Shown: piece by piece, positions 1 to 7,190 of the stretch
Layout: every line of letters starts with the position of its first letter
How positions within the stretch are numbered: position 1 is the first letter of the stretch
Assembly (NCBI GenBank): GCA_900546325.1
Contig: URCR01000033.1
Location: 1-32,850 of the forward strand
Source: an uncultured Lachnospiraceae bacterium
Lineage (GTDB): Bacteria; Bacillota; Clostridia; Lachnospirales; Lachnospiraceae
Direction: 5' to 3'
Length of the DNA: 32,850 nt
Notes under the pieces: model-generated
Database searches by the model: none
What the model saw: only the letters and a program-made list of their open reading frames with translations
Told to the model about the DNA's origin: nothing
Program-made: the position numbers and the translations under genes

Positions 1-602
1 AATATGCAAAACAGTCAGGTGGACGTGGACAGTACGGACACTGTAAAGTTAAATTCGAACCAACAGATGTCAATGGCGAAGAGACATTCTTCTTCGAGTC
101 AACCGTTGTCGGTGGTGCGATTCCGAAGGAATACATCCCGAAGGTTGGAGAAGGTATCGAGGAAGCTATGAAGTCCGGTACACTTGGAGGATTCCCGGTA
201 GTAGGTATCAAAGCTACTGTATATGATGGTTCTTACCATGAAGTCGATTCAAGTGAAATGGCATTCCACATTGCCGGATCTTTGGCATTCAAGGATGCTA
301 TGGCGAAAGCTGCTCCGGTTTTACTTGAACCAATCATGAAAGTAGAAGTAACAATGCCTGAAGAGTACATGGGAGACGTTATCGGTGATATCAACTCTCG
401 TCGTGGACGTATCGAAGGTATGGATGACATCGGCGGAGGTAAGATCGTTCGCGCGTACGTTCCATTATCTGAGATGTTCGGATACTCAACAGACTTACGT
501 TCCAGAACACAGGGACGTGGTAACTACTCAATGTTCTTCGAGAAATATGAACCAGTTCCGAAGAACGTACAGGAGAAAGTGTTATCTAACAAAAACGCTT
601 AA
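1..602 (+). CDS. fusA: Elongation factor G, C-terminal part (5' end outside window)
   Basis: This is the C-terminal 199 or so codons of EF-G, the GTPase that drives ribosomal translocation in the cytoplasm. The frame is open from base 3 and ends at TAA 600-602. The visible part covers domain IV, with the motif GGRGQYGHCKVKFEP near the window start and GGAIPKEYIPKVGEGIEEAM after it, and domain V, with PEEYMGDVIGDINSRRGRIEGM. The G domain lies upstream of the window. It is followed after 200 bp by tuf, the usual str-operon order. The assignment is secure; only the missing start limits it. Confidence 0.97.
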   Translation, partial: YAKQSGGRGQYGHCKVKFEPTDVNGEETFFFESTVVGGAIPKEYIPKVGEGIEEAMKSGTLGGFPVVGIKATVYDGSYHEVDSSEMAFHIAGSLAFKDAMAKAAPVLLEPIMKVEVTMPEEYMGDVIGDINSRRGRIEGMDDIGGGKIVRAYVPLSEMFGYSTDLRSRTQGRGNYSMFFEKYEPVPKNVQEKVLSNKNA

Positions 603-699
603 TCAATTGTAAAATATATCGTATCTGACAACCGGATATGGCTTCAGAGATTTTCTTAGGCAGATTCGGTTGTTTGATATAAAAAAATCAGAAAAAGGC

Positions 700-728
700 T
701 TGAAAAACAATGCGATTTGAAATATAAT
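700..728 (+). promoter_or_regulatory. Promoter of tuf
   Basis: A -35 box TTGAAA (700-705) and a -10 box TATAAT (723-728) are separated by exactly 17 bp, about 65 bp before the tuf ribosome binding site. This gives tuf its own strong promoter in addition to read-through from fusA. Just upstream, ACAACCG (628-634) and CGGTTGT (667-673) can pair across a 32-base loop. That weak hairpin may attenuate fusA transcripts, but it lacks a good T-run. Confidence 0.7.
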
Positions 729-803
729 CGAAGTAGTCGAGTTAAACTGAAACTAATAGAATTGTCTTCGCAAGAAGACATATAATAAGGAGGATTATTC
801 AAA

Positions 804-1997
804 ATGGCTAAAGCTAAATTTGAAAGAAGCAAACCACATGCTAACATTGGTACAATCGGACACGTTGACCATGGTAAAACAACTTTAACAGCTGCTATCA
901 CAAAAACTCTTGCAGCAAGAGTAGCAGGTAACACAGCAACAGATTTCGAGAACATCGATAAAGCTCCAGAAGAAAGAGAACGTGGTATCACAATCTCTAC
1001 ATCACACGTTGAGTACGAGACAGAGAACCGTCACTACGCTCACGTTGACTGCCCAGGTCATGCTGACTACGTTAAGAACATGATCACAGGTGCTGCTCAG
1101 ATGGACGGTGCTATCCTTGTTGTTGCTGCAACAGATGGTGTTATGGCTCAGACAAGAGAACATATCTTACTTTCTCGTCAGGTAGGTGTTCCTTACATCG
1201 TAGTATTCATGAACAAATGTGACATGGTAGACGATGAAGAATTATTAGAATTAGTTGAAATGGAAATTCGTGAATTATTAGACGAATACGAATTCCCAGG
1301 AGATGACACTCCAATCATCCAGGGATCAGCTCTGAAAGCTCTTGAAGATCCAAACGGAGAATGGGGAGACAAGATCATGGAACTTATGGACGCTGTTGAC
1401 AGCTACATTCCAGATCCAGAACGTGCAACAGACAAACCATTCTTAATGCCAGTAGAGGACGTATTCTCTATCACAGGACGTGGTACAGTTGCAACTGGTA
1501 GAGTTGAGCGTGGTACACTTCACGTATCTGACGAAGTTGAAATCGTTGGTATCAAAGAAGAAACACGTAAAGTTGTTGTAACAGGTATCGAGATGTTCCG
1601 TAAACTTCTTGACGAAGCTCAGGCTGGTGACAACATCGGTGCATTACTTCGTGGTGTTCAGAGAACAGAAATCGAAAGAGGACAGGTTCTTGTTAAACCA
1701 GGAAGTGTTACATGTCACACAAAATTCACAGCTCAGGTTTACGTATTAACAAAAGACGAAGGTGGACGTCACACACCATTCTTCAACAACTACAGACCAC
1801 AGTTCTACTTCAGAACAACTGACGTAACAGGTGTTTGCCACTTACCAGAAGGTACAGAAATGTGCATGCCTGGAGATAACGTAGAAATGTCTATCGAACT
1901 GATCCATCCAGTAGCTATGGAACAAGGTTTACGTTTCGCTATCCGTGAAGGTGGACGTACAGTAGGATCAGGAAGAGTTGCTACAATCGTTGAATAA
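804..1997 (+). CDS. tuf: Elongation factor Tu
   Basis: EF-Tu is the GTPase that delivers aminoacyl-tRNA to the ribosomal A site. The 397-residue length is normal. The N-terminal GTPase domain shows the P-loop GHVDHGKTT (about residues 18-26), the switch I region with RGITIS, DCPGHADY (G3), and NKCDMVDD (G4). Domain II contains the VFSITGRGTVATGRVERG motif, and domain III ends in GRTVGSGRVATIVE. The start is preceded by AAGGAGG at good spacing. It has its own promoter and is closed by a strong terminator, so it can act as a single-gene unit downstream of fusA. Codon use is strongly biased, as expected for a highly expressed gene. Confidence 0.98.
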   Translation: MAKAKFERSKPHANIGTIGHVDHGKTTLTAAITKTLAARVAGNTATDFENIDKAPEERERGITISTSHVEYETENRHYAHVDCPGHADYVKNMITGAAQMDGAILVVAATDGVMAQTREHILLSRQVGVPYIVVFMNKCDMVDDEELLELVEMEIRELLDEYEFPGDDTPIIQGSALKALEDPNGEWGDKIMELMDAVDSYIPDPERATDKPFLMPVEDVFSITGRGTVATGRVERGTLHVSDEVEIVGIKEETRKVVVTGIEMFRKLLDEAQAGDNIGALLRGVQRTEIERGQVLVKPGSVTCHTKFTAQVYVLTKDEGGRHTPFFNNYRPQFYFRTTDVTGVCHLPEGTEMCMPGDNVEMSIELIHPVAMEQGLRFAIREGGRTVGSGRVATIVE

Positions 1998-2020
1998 TTA
2001 AAAGACGAATAAACTTTTTA

Positions 2021-2051
2021 AGGGATTGCCGTAAGGCAGTCCCTTTTTTTT
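2021..2051 (+). terminator. Intrinsic terminator after tuf
   Basis: A stem GGGATTGCC / GGCAGTCCC with a GTAA tetraloop is followed by an unbroken T-run. This ends the fusA-tuf transcript. Confidence 0.9.
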
Positions 2052-2060
2052 CTATTCATA

Positions 2061-2089
2061 TTGAAATTTTGAAAATGAAGTGGTAATAT
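2061..2089 (+). promoter_or_regulatory. Promoter of the symporter leader
   Basis: TTGAAA (2061-2066) and TAATAT (2084-2089) are 17 bp apart, right after the tuf terminator. Transcription would start near 2096, giving an unusually long untranslated leader of about 280 nt before the symporter start. Confidence 0.55.
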
Positions 2090-2095
2090 GAAAGT

Positions 2096-2375
2096 GTTTT
2101 TTGAGAGCGGTCTGAGTGGTAGTGTAGTGGTAGAGAAAATGAAATTCAGCGAGTCTCTCAGGATAAAATGAAAAAGATCTGAACACATTTTTACAAAAGA
2201 TGACGTGGCAGATTTAATCGGGCAAAAAGGGAGGAATGCAGGGGGAAATTAAAAGCTATTATGTGTTATTTTGCGACCAGCTGTAGCACTTTTCAACTGG
2301 TACATCATAATTCCATCAAATGGAGGTTCTATACTCAAAGACTAAACAATTGAACACGAAGAAGGAGAATTAATT
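2096..2375 (+). promoter_or_regulatory. Long 5' leader with possible degenerate glycine-riboswitch-like fold
   Basis: No gene is visible in this stretch. Near its start an outer stem GTGTT/AACAC encloses TGAGAG (about 2101-2106) pairing with CTCTCA (2155-2160), and the latter is followed by GGATAAAA. This resembles the P1 stem and the 3' CUCUCAGG-AAAA segment of gcvT (glycine) aptamers. The internal CCGAAGGGGCAA-type core is not recognisable, so the aptamer may be degraded or divergent. A second weak hairpin, ACCAG/CTGGT, lies near 2277-2299. An AgcS-type alanine/glycine symporter downstream is a known setting for glycine riboswitches, which supports the idea without proving it. Confidence 0.35.
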
Positions 2376-3866
2376 ATGAATAGTTTTAATGATGTGCTTT
2401 TGGCAATTCAGGATCTGCTGGCAGGAAAAGTCCTGCTGATTGTTCTTGTAGGTGCAGGTCTGTGGTTTACATTTCAAACTGGTTTTGTGCAGGTCAGAGA
2501 ATTCGGCAATGGATGGAGACGTTTGACCGGAGGACTGTTCGGGGGAAAGAAAAAAGGAGATAATGGTGAAGAAGGCGGCTTGTCTTCCTTTCAGGCGGTT
2601 ACAACCGCGATTGCGGGTCAGGTTGGTACAGGAAATATAGCAGGTGTTGCAACCGCTATTGCAGCCGGCGGACCGGGAGCCATTTTCTGGATGTGGGTAT
2701 CCGCGTTTTTAGGAATGGCAACAATCTTTTGTGAGGCAGTGCTTGCGCAGGTTTATAGAAAAGAAGCGGAAGACGGCACATATGTTGGAGGTCCGGTATA
2801 CTATATTAAGGCGGCATTTACAGGAACATTCGGAAAGGTACTGGCAGCAATCTTTGCCATACTTATCACATTGGCTTTGGGGCTTTGTGGTAATGCCGTG
2901 CAGGCAAACTCCATCAGTGATGCGTTCCACACAGCATTCTTCAGTAACTTTACTGCCGGTTTTGAACTGATGGGACAGCATGTTACATGGGATAAGCTGA
3001 TCTGCGGCATTTTAATTGCGGCTCTTGCATGGATCATCTTCGCAGGAGGTGTTAAGAGAATCGGTTCTGTCACAGAGAAACTTGTTCCGATTATGGCAAT
3101 CTTTTACCTGCTTGGCGGTCTGATCATTGTTCTTGTAAACATCAAGGAAGTTCCATATGTGTTTGAAATGATCTTCAAGGGTGCGTTTACACCGCAAGGA
3201 ATTGCAGGAGGTGTTTTTGGTATTTCTGTAAAAGAAGCGGTAAAACTTGGTATTGCAAGAGGCTTGTTCAACAACGAGGCAGGTCTTGGATCTACACCGA
3301 ACGCACATGCACAGGCAAGAGTGGATCATCCGGTACAGCAGGGGCAGCTTGCAGTTGTATCTGTATTTATCTGTACGATGGTGCTTACAACTTTGACAGC
3401 CATTGTTATCATCATCACAGGAATGTGTGAGCCAGGATCAGTGGGACGTGACGGTTCCGGTGCACTCTACCAGGGAGTGAAACTGACACAGGTTGCGTTC
3501 AGCACATTGTATGGTAATTTCGGCAATATATTTATTGCGATTGCGATGTTCTTCTTTGCATTTTCAACAGTACTTGGATGGTATTTTTATGGGGAATCCA
3601 ACGTAAGATACCTCTTCGGAAAAAAAGCAGTGAAACCATATCTGATTGTTGTATGTATCATTATCATTATCGGATCTCTTGTACAGGTAGAGACAGTATG
3701 GAATCTTGCTGACTGCTTTAACTCTCTGATGGTACTGCCGAACATCGTCGGTGTACTTGCATTAACAGGAGTTGTTAAAAAGTACTATAAAGATTACAAA
3801 GAGAATTTCCTCCCGAACCATCCGGAGGATGTAGCTTATAAGAAAAATAAAACAAATAAAAAATAA
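2376..3866 (+). CDS. Alanine or glycine:cation symporter (AgcS/SSF-like, DagA family)
   Basis: This inner-membrane protein probably imports alanine or glycine with sodium. The 496-residue length fits the AGCS family. Near residue 85 it shows the family signature GQVGTGNIAGVATAIAAGGP, and near residue 120 EAVLAQVYRKE, followed by about ten hydrophobic helices. GLFNNEAGLGSTPNAHA (about residues 298-314) is the second conserved family segment. The start follows AAGGAGA at good spacing. It is a single-gene unit between two terminators and behind a long leader that may be an amino-acid-sensing riboswitch. Which amino acid it carries cannot be told from sequence. Confidence 0.93.
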   Translation: MNSFNDVLLAIQDLLAGKVLLIVLVGAGLWFTFQTGFVQVREFGNGWRRLTGGLFGGKKKGDNGEEGGLSSFQAVTTAIAGQVGTGNIAGVATAIAAGGPGAIFWMWVSAFLGMATIFCEAVLAQVYRKEAEDGTYVGGPVYYIKAAFTGTFGKVLAAIFAILITLALGLCGNAVQANSISDAFHTAFFSNFTAGFELMGQHVTWDKLICGILIAALAWIIFAGGVKRIGSVTEKLVPIMAIFYLLGGLIIVLVNIKEVPYVFEMIFKGAFTPQGIAGGVFGISVKEAVKLGIARGLFNNEAGLGSTPNAHAQARVDHPVQQGQLAVVSVFICTMVLTTLTAIVIIITGMCEPGSVGRDGSGALYQGVKLTQVAFSTLYGNFGNIFIAIAMFFFAFSTVLGWYFYGESNVRYLFGKKAVKPYLIVVCIIIIIGSLVQVETVWNLADCFNSLMVLPNIVGVLALTGVVKKYYKDYKENFLPNHPEDVAYKKNKTNKK

Positions 3867-3894
3867 CCAAATAATAGCATTTCATAGAGCGTAG

Positions 3895-3939
3895 AAAAAG
3901 ATCTCGATCCCGATACAAAAGGGGGAGAGATCTTTTTTT
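3895..3939 (+). terminator. Intrinsic terminator after the symporter
   Basis: AAAAAGATCTC (3895-3905) pairs with GAGATCTTTTT (3927-3937), followed by further T. The A-tract on the 5' side would allow it to work in both directions. Confidence 0.8.
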
Positions 3940-4067
3940 GAACAGACGAATGAGCAAAATAAAAGTGAGAAACCGAAACAAAACTTTACAATGACAAACT
4001 ATAAATCACTATGATAAAATATTTATGTAACTTTCAAGAAAAAGCAAATGAAGGAAGAAGCATAACA

Positions 4068-4559
4068 ATGATAAAGCAGTCTTACACATTTAAAACTCCA
4101 ATAGGGATTCTGACGATGTCAGAAGCAGATCAATATCTGACCGGTGTTTCTTTTGAGCGGGACCAATCGTTTCTGCTGGCAGAGCAGCCCGGGCAGCGAT
4201 ACCGGAAACATTCGGATGTTCTCTATGAAGCTTATCGTCAGCTTCAGGAATATTTTGCAGGAAACAGAAGGGACTTTACGATCCCGATAAGAGCTGACGG
4301 GACGGCATTTCAGAAGCGAGTATGGGGAGAACTTCAAAAGATTCCGTACGGGGAGACGAGAAGCTATGCAGAGATTGCGGCGGGAATCGGAAATCCGAAA
4401 GCAGTCCGGGCAGTCGGGCAGGCGAATAACCGGAATCCAATCCTCATTATCGTTCCATGTCACCGGGTGATTCATAAGAACGGAGATATAGCCGGATTTG
4501 CATGTGGAGATGATGTGAAACGATATTTACTGGGGCTGGAAGGGAGAGCAGGAAGATGA
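4068..4559 (+). CDS. ogt: Methylated-DNA--[protein]-cysteine S-methyltransferase
   Basis: This suicide DNA-repair protein transfers a methyl group from O6-methylguanine to its own cysteine. The active-site motif IVPCHRVI is present near residue 130, followed by GFACGDDVKRYLLGLE. The preceding helix-turn-helix region includes RVWGELQKIPYGETRSYAEIA. The chosen ATG gives 163 residues, the family norm. An ATG 57 bp further upstream in frame would add an unconserved extension, and AAGGAAG stands before the internal start. The stop overlaps the next gene by 4 bp (ATGA), indicating translational coupling with the HAD phosphatase. Confidence 0.93.
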   Translation: MIKQSYTFKTPIGILTMSEADQYLTGVSFERDQSFLLAEQPGQRYRKHSDVLYEAYRQLQEYFAGNRRDFTIPIRADGTAFQKRVWGELQKIPYGETRSYAEIAAGIGNPKAVRAVGQANNRNPILIIVPCHRVIHKNGDIAGFACGDDVKRYLLGLEGRAGR

Positions 4560-5188
4560 GAATCAAGACAGACGGGATTATTTTTGATGTGGATGGTACA
4601 CTGTGGGATTCAACAGAGATTGTGGCGGAAGCATGGAACCGGGCGATCCAGGAGGAAGGAATCACAGATATCCATCTGACCGGAGCGGTCTTAAAAAGGC
4701 TGTTCGGGAAGCCGATGGATGTGATCGCGAGAAGTGTTCTTCCGGAAGCGACAGACAAGCAGCGGGAGCATATCATGGAGCGTTGTTGTGAGTATGAGCA
4801 TGAGGCTTTAATGGGATATGAGGGAGATATTACATTTTCTAAAGTGATACCGGTTATGAGGAAGCTGGCAGAACGGTATCCGCTGTTTATTGTCAGTAAC
4901 TGCCAGAGCGGATATATTGAACTGTTCCTGGAGAAGACGGGGCTTGGCGGGATTGTGAGAGATATCGAGTGCTTTGGAAATACGAAGCGTTCGAAAGGGG
5001 AAAATATCAGAAGTATCGCAGAGAGGAATAATCTGAAAGAGCCGGTGTATGTCGGGGATACGCTTGGAGATTATGAGGCATGTGAGGCTGCAAAGGTGCC
5101 GATGATATTTGCCGGATATGGCTTTGGGGAGGCACCGGATGCCATGGAGGAGATCGGGAGGTTCGAAGAGCTGCTGGATCTGTTTTAG
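4556..5188 (+). CDS. HAD family hydrolase (phosphoglycolate-phosphatase-like, subfamily IA)
   Basis: A soluble phosphatase of 210 residues. Motif I is DVDGTLWDS (about residues 9-17) with the nucleophile and acid/base aspartates. Motif II is IVSNCQSG, the motif III lysine sits in GNTKRSKGENI, and motif IV is VGDTLGDYEAC. A helical cap lies between motifs I and II, as in subfamily IA. It starts inside the stop of ogt, so the two are co-translated. The substrate is unknown; pairing with a DNA repair gene suggests a housekeeping (house-cleaning) role but does not show it. Confidence 0.9.
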   Translation: MRIKTDGIIFDVDGTLWDSTEIVAEAWNRAIQEEGITDIHLTGAVLKRLFGKPMDVIARSVLPEATDKQREHIMERCCEYEHEALMGYEGDITFSKVIPVMRKLAERYPLFIVSNCQSGYIELFLEKTGLGGIVRDIECFGNTKRSKGENIRSIAERNNLKEPVYVGDTLGDYEACEAAKVPMIFAGYGFGEAPDAMEEIGRFEELLDLF

Positions 5189-5260
5189 TGTACAGTATCA
5201 TTCTGCGAAGGTGAGTGATACAAGAAGACAGATGGATGATTTTCATATTTGATAAAAAGA

Positions 5261-5290
5261 TTGAGGATTCTCTGCAAAAGGTGTTATACT
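5261..5290 (+). promoter_or_regulatory. Possible promoter of the flippase gene
   Basis: TTGAGG (5261-5266) and TATACT (5285-5290) stand 18 bp apart about 50 bp before the flippase start. The -10 box overlaps the left arm of the short inverted repeat TACTA-AAAA-TAGTA (5287-5300). Confidence 0.45.
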
Positions 5291-5339
5291 AAAAATAGTA
5301 TGACACTTTTTCTACATATGGAAGATAGGAGAACAATGG

Positions 5340-6932
5340 ATGACACAAAAGAATAATTTATTGAGAAATGCCTCTTTTTTGATGATTGCGGCATTGATCT
5401 CAAAAGTAATTGGATTGTTGTATAAAAGCCCGCTGTCAGAGATTGTCGGGGAGGTCGGAATCGGCTACTATGGGCTGGCGCAGAATGCCTATCTGATTCT
5501 GCTGATGATTGCGTCTTTTAGTATTCCGCAGGCAGTATCGAAAGTGATTGCAGAACGACTGGCATTTAAAGAATATAAAAATGCACAGAAATTTTTCAGA
5601 GGCGCTCTGGTTTACACGATGATCTTAAGCGGCGCAAGCGCGTTATTCTGCCTGTTTGGGGCGAAATATATTATTCCGAGCAATCAGCCGGGAGCAGTTC
5701 TTGCACTGCAGGTTCTTGCGCCGACCATTTTTCTGTCAGGGATTCTAGGAGTATACCGTGGGTATTTTCAGGCACACAGCAATATGCTTCCGACTTCCTT
5801 GTCACAGATCATTGAGCAGATTCTCAATGCGGCAGTCAGTCTTGGGGCGGCGTGGCTTTTTATCCGTTTCTTTTCCGATGGAACGAAAGAGGGAATTGCG
5901 AAATGGGGAGCTGCCGGAGGTACGGTCGGAACCGGAGCCGGTGTGCTGATTGCGCTTCTGTTTATGGCAGGAGCATATGCGGTCAACCGGAAACAGATTG
6001 CGCGGCATGTGGAAGCAGACCGGACCGGAAAGGAAGACAGTTACCGGGAAATTTTCCGTGTGCTGTTTCTGATCGTGACACCGATTATTTTCAGCTCTTT
6101 CATCTATAATATCAACGGGTATATTAACGGTGTGATGTATTCTGAAATAGCAGGAAAGCAGGGCATGAGTTCGGAGATGGTGAGTACACTTTATGGTGAG
6201 TATTCCGTCTATTTTCTTACGATCATTAATATCCCACTGACGCTTGCGGGAGCGGCTCCGACATCAATGATTCCGGAGGTGTCTGCGCTGTATGCACAGC
6301 GAAGGATGAAGGCGGCGAGAAAGAAGATCGACGAGGCGACGCAGTTGTCTATGTTTATCTCAATCCCTGCGGCGGTGGGGCTTGCAGTATTAGCCTATCC
6401 GATCACAAGGCTGCTGTTTCCAAATACGAATGGAACGGCAGGGACTCTGCTGATCATCGGTGCAGTTACAATTCTTTTCAATACAAACTCGAATGTATCA
6501 AACGGTGTTCTTCAGGGGATTGGCAAGGCAAATCTGCCGATGTGGAATGCGGCAGTCGCATTGTTGATCAATGTCGGACTGCTCGCGGCTCTGCTAAGGA
6601 TGACTTCTCTTGGTATTTACGCAGTGCTTGTGGCAACGATCGTCTATTCCATCGTGATCTGTATTTTGAATGATATTTCGATGAAAAAATATATGCACTA
6701 TAAAAATCCGTGGGGACTTGCCTATCTCTGTCCGATTCTGGCAGCAATTCCGATGGGAGTTGTTGCCTGGGGTGTTTACTATGGACTGGAGCTTGTTACC
6801 GAATCGAATCTGGTAAGTCTGCTGTTTGCAGTGGCACTCGGAGGGATGACGTATCTGAGTCTGTATACAAGGATTATGACGAGCCTGAAAAGGGCAAAGA
6901 AAAGGCGGCAGATGGAGAAAAGGAGAAAATAG
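5340..6932 (+). CDS. MOP-superfamily polysaccharide flippase (SpoVB/MurJ-like)
   Basis: A 530-residue integral membrane protein with about 14 hydrophobic helices and a basic C-terminal tail (RAKKRRQMEKRRK). Members of this MATE/MOP family flip lipid-linked wall precursors or polysaccharide units. The N-terminus LLRNASFLMIAALISKVIGLLYKSPL and the later LAGAAPTSMIPEVSALYAQ resemble SpoVB-type proteins of spore formers. ATG is preceded by AGGAGA with 7 bp spacing. It is followed 91 bp later by the interrupted amidase gene, so the pair may both serve cell wall or spore cortex biology. Exact substrate cannot be assigned. Confidence 0.85.
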   Translation: MTQKNNLLRNASFLMIAALISKVIGLLYKSPLSEIVGEVGIGYYGLAQNAYLILLMIASFSIPQAVSKVIAERLAFKEYKNAQKFFRGALVYTMILSGASALFCLFGAKYIIPSNQPGAVLALQVLAPTIFLSGILGVYRGYFQAHSNMLPTSLSQIIEQILNAAVSLGAAWLFIRFFSDGTKEGIAKWGAAGGTVGTGAGVLIALLFMAGAYAVNRKQIARHVEADRTGKEDSYREIFRVLFLIVTPIIFSSFIYNINGYINGVMYSEIAGKQGMSSEMVSTLYGEYSVYFLTIINIPLTLAGAAPTSMIPEVSALYAQRRMKAARKKIDEATQLSMFISIPAAVGLAVLAYPITRLLFPNTNGTAGTLLIIGAVTILFNTNSNVSNGVLQGIGKANLPMWNAAVALLINVGLLAALLRMTSLGIYAVLVATIVYSIVICILNDISMKKYMHYKNPWGLAYLCPILAAIPMGVVAWGVYYGLELVTESNLVSLLFAVALGGMTYLSLYTRIMTSLKRAKKRRQMEKRRK

Positions 6933-6964
6933 GCACACGGAATGAAAAGCTGTGCAATTTGCAG

Positions 6965-6993
6965 GAACAAAGAACGCATCGGTGCATAGAATG
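6965..6993 (+). promoter_or_regulatory. Possible mother-cell sigma (sigmaE/sigmaK-type) promoter of the amidase
   Basis: GAAC (6965-6968) and CATAGAATGA (6985-6994) are separated by 16 bp and lie about 30 bp before the amidase ATG. This resembles the sigmaK pattern (AC, 16-17 bp, CATANNNTA). No good vegetative promoter is seen in the 91 bp gap. The match is short and one base off, so it is only suggestive. Confidence 0.3.
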
Positions 6994-7023
6994 ATGATAA
7001 AGAAATTTATCGGGAGTAGGAAC

Positions 7024-7071
7024 ATGCCATATTCAATTATGTTAGATGCCGGGCATGGGGGCTGCAGATAG
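7024..7071 (+). pseudogene. 5' fragment of interrupted N-acetylmuramoyl-L-alanine amidase
   Basis: The reading frame begins MPYSIMLDAGHGG, the canonical first strand and zinc-binding His motif of Amidase_3 enzymes. It then runs into element DNA and stops at TAG 7069-7071 after 15 codons. The start has GGGAG/TAGG upstream. There is no signal peptide, as in the mother-cell lysis amidase CwlC. The remainder of the gene lies 6.57 kb downstream at 13635-14391. Joining 7024-7061 to 13635-14391 gives one open frame of 264 codons. Confidence 0.88.
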
Positions 7072-7080
7072 CGCAAATGA
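7040..7080. other. Left attachment junction (attL)
   Basis: The amidase codons for LDAGHGG run up to the crossover (best guess GG at 7060-7061). Element sequence beginning CTGCAGATAGCG follows. Aligned without gaps to the right junction, 7054-7062 reads CATGGGGGC against CACGGCGGA. Confidence 0.75.
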
Positions 7081-7142
7081 TGATTTCAGAAATCATGAGA
7101 GGGGTAAGAAACAATGGTTTCGAATATTTCAAACTAGGGAAA

Positions 7143-7182
7143 AGCTGTAACGGATTGCCGGAAAGGCAAAGGCGTTACAGCT
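7143..7182 (-). terminator. Bidirectional terminator at the element's left end
   Basis: AGCTGTAACG (7143-7152) pairs perfectly with CGTTACAGCT (7173-7182), with an inner GCC/GGC stem and T/A tracts on both sides. On the minus strand it ends the ABC exporter transcript. In an excised circle it would also end the recombinase transcript. Confidence 0.75.
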
Positions 7183-7190
7183 GATTTTAA

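Noticed and set aside
656..991. 111-codon minus-strand frame over the tuf promoter and start
   Set aside because: It is antisense to the highly conserved tuf gene and its promoter, with no protein features.
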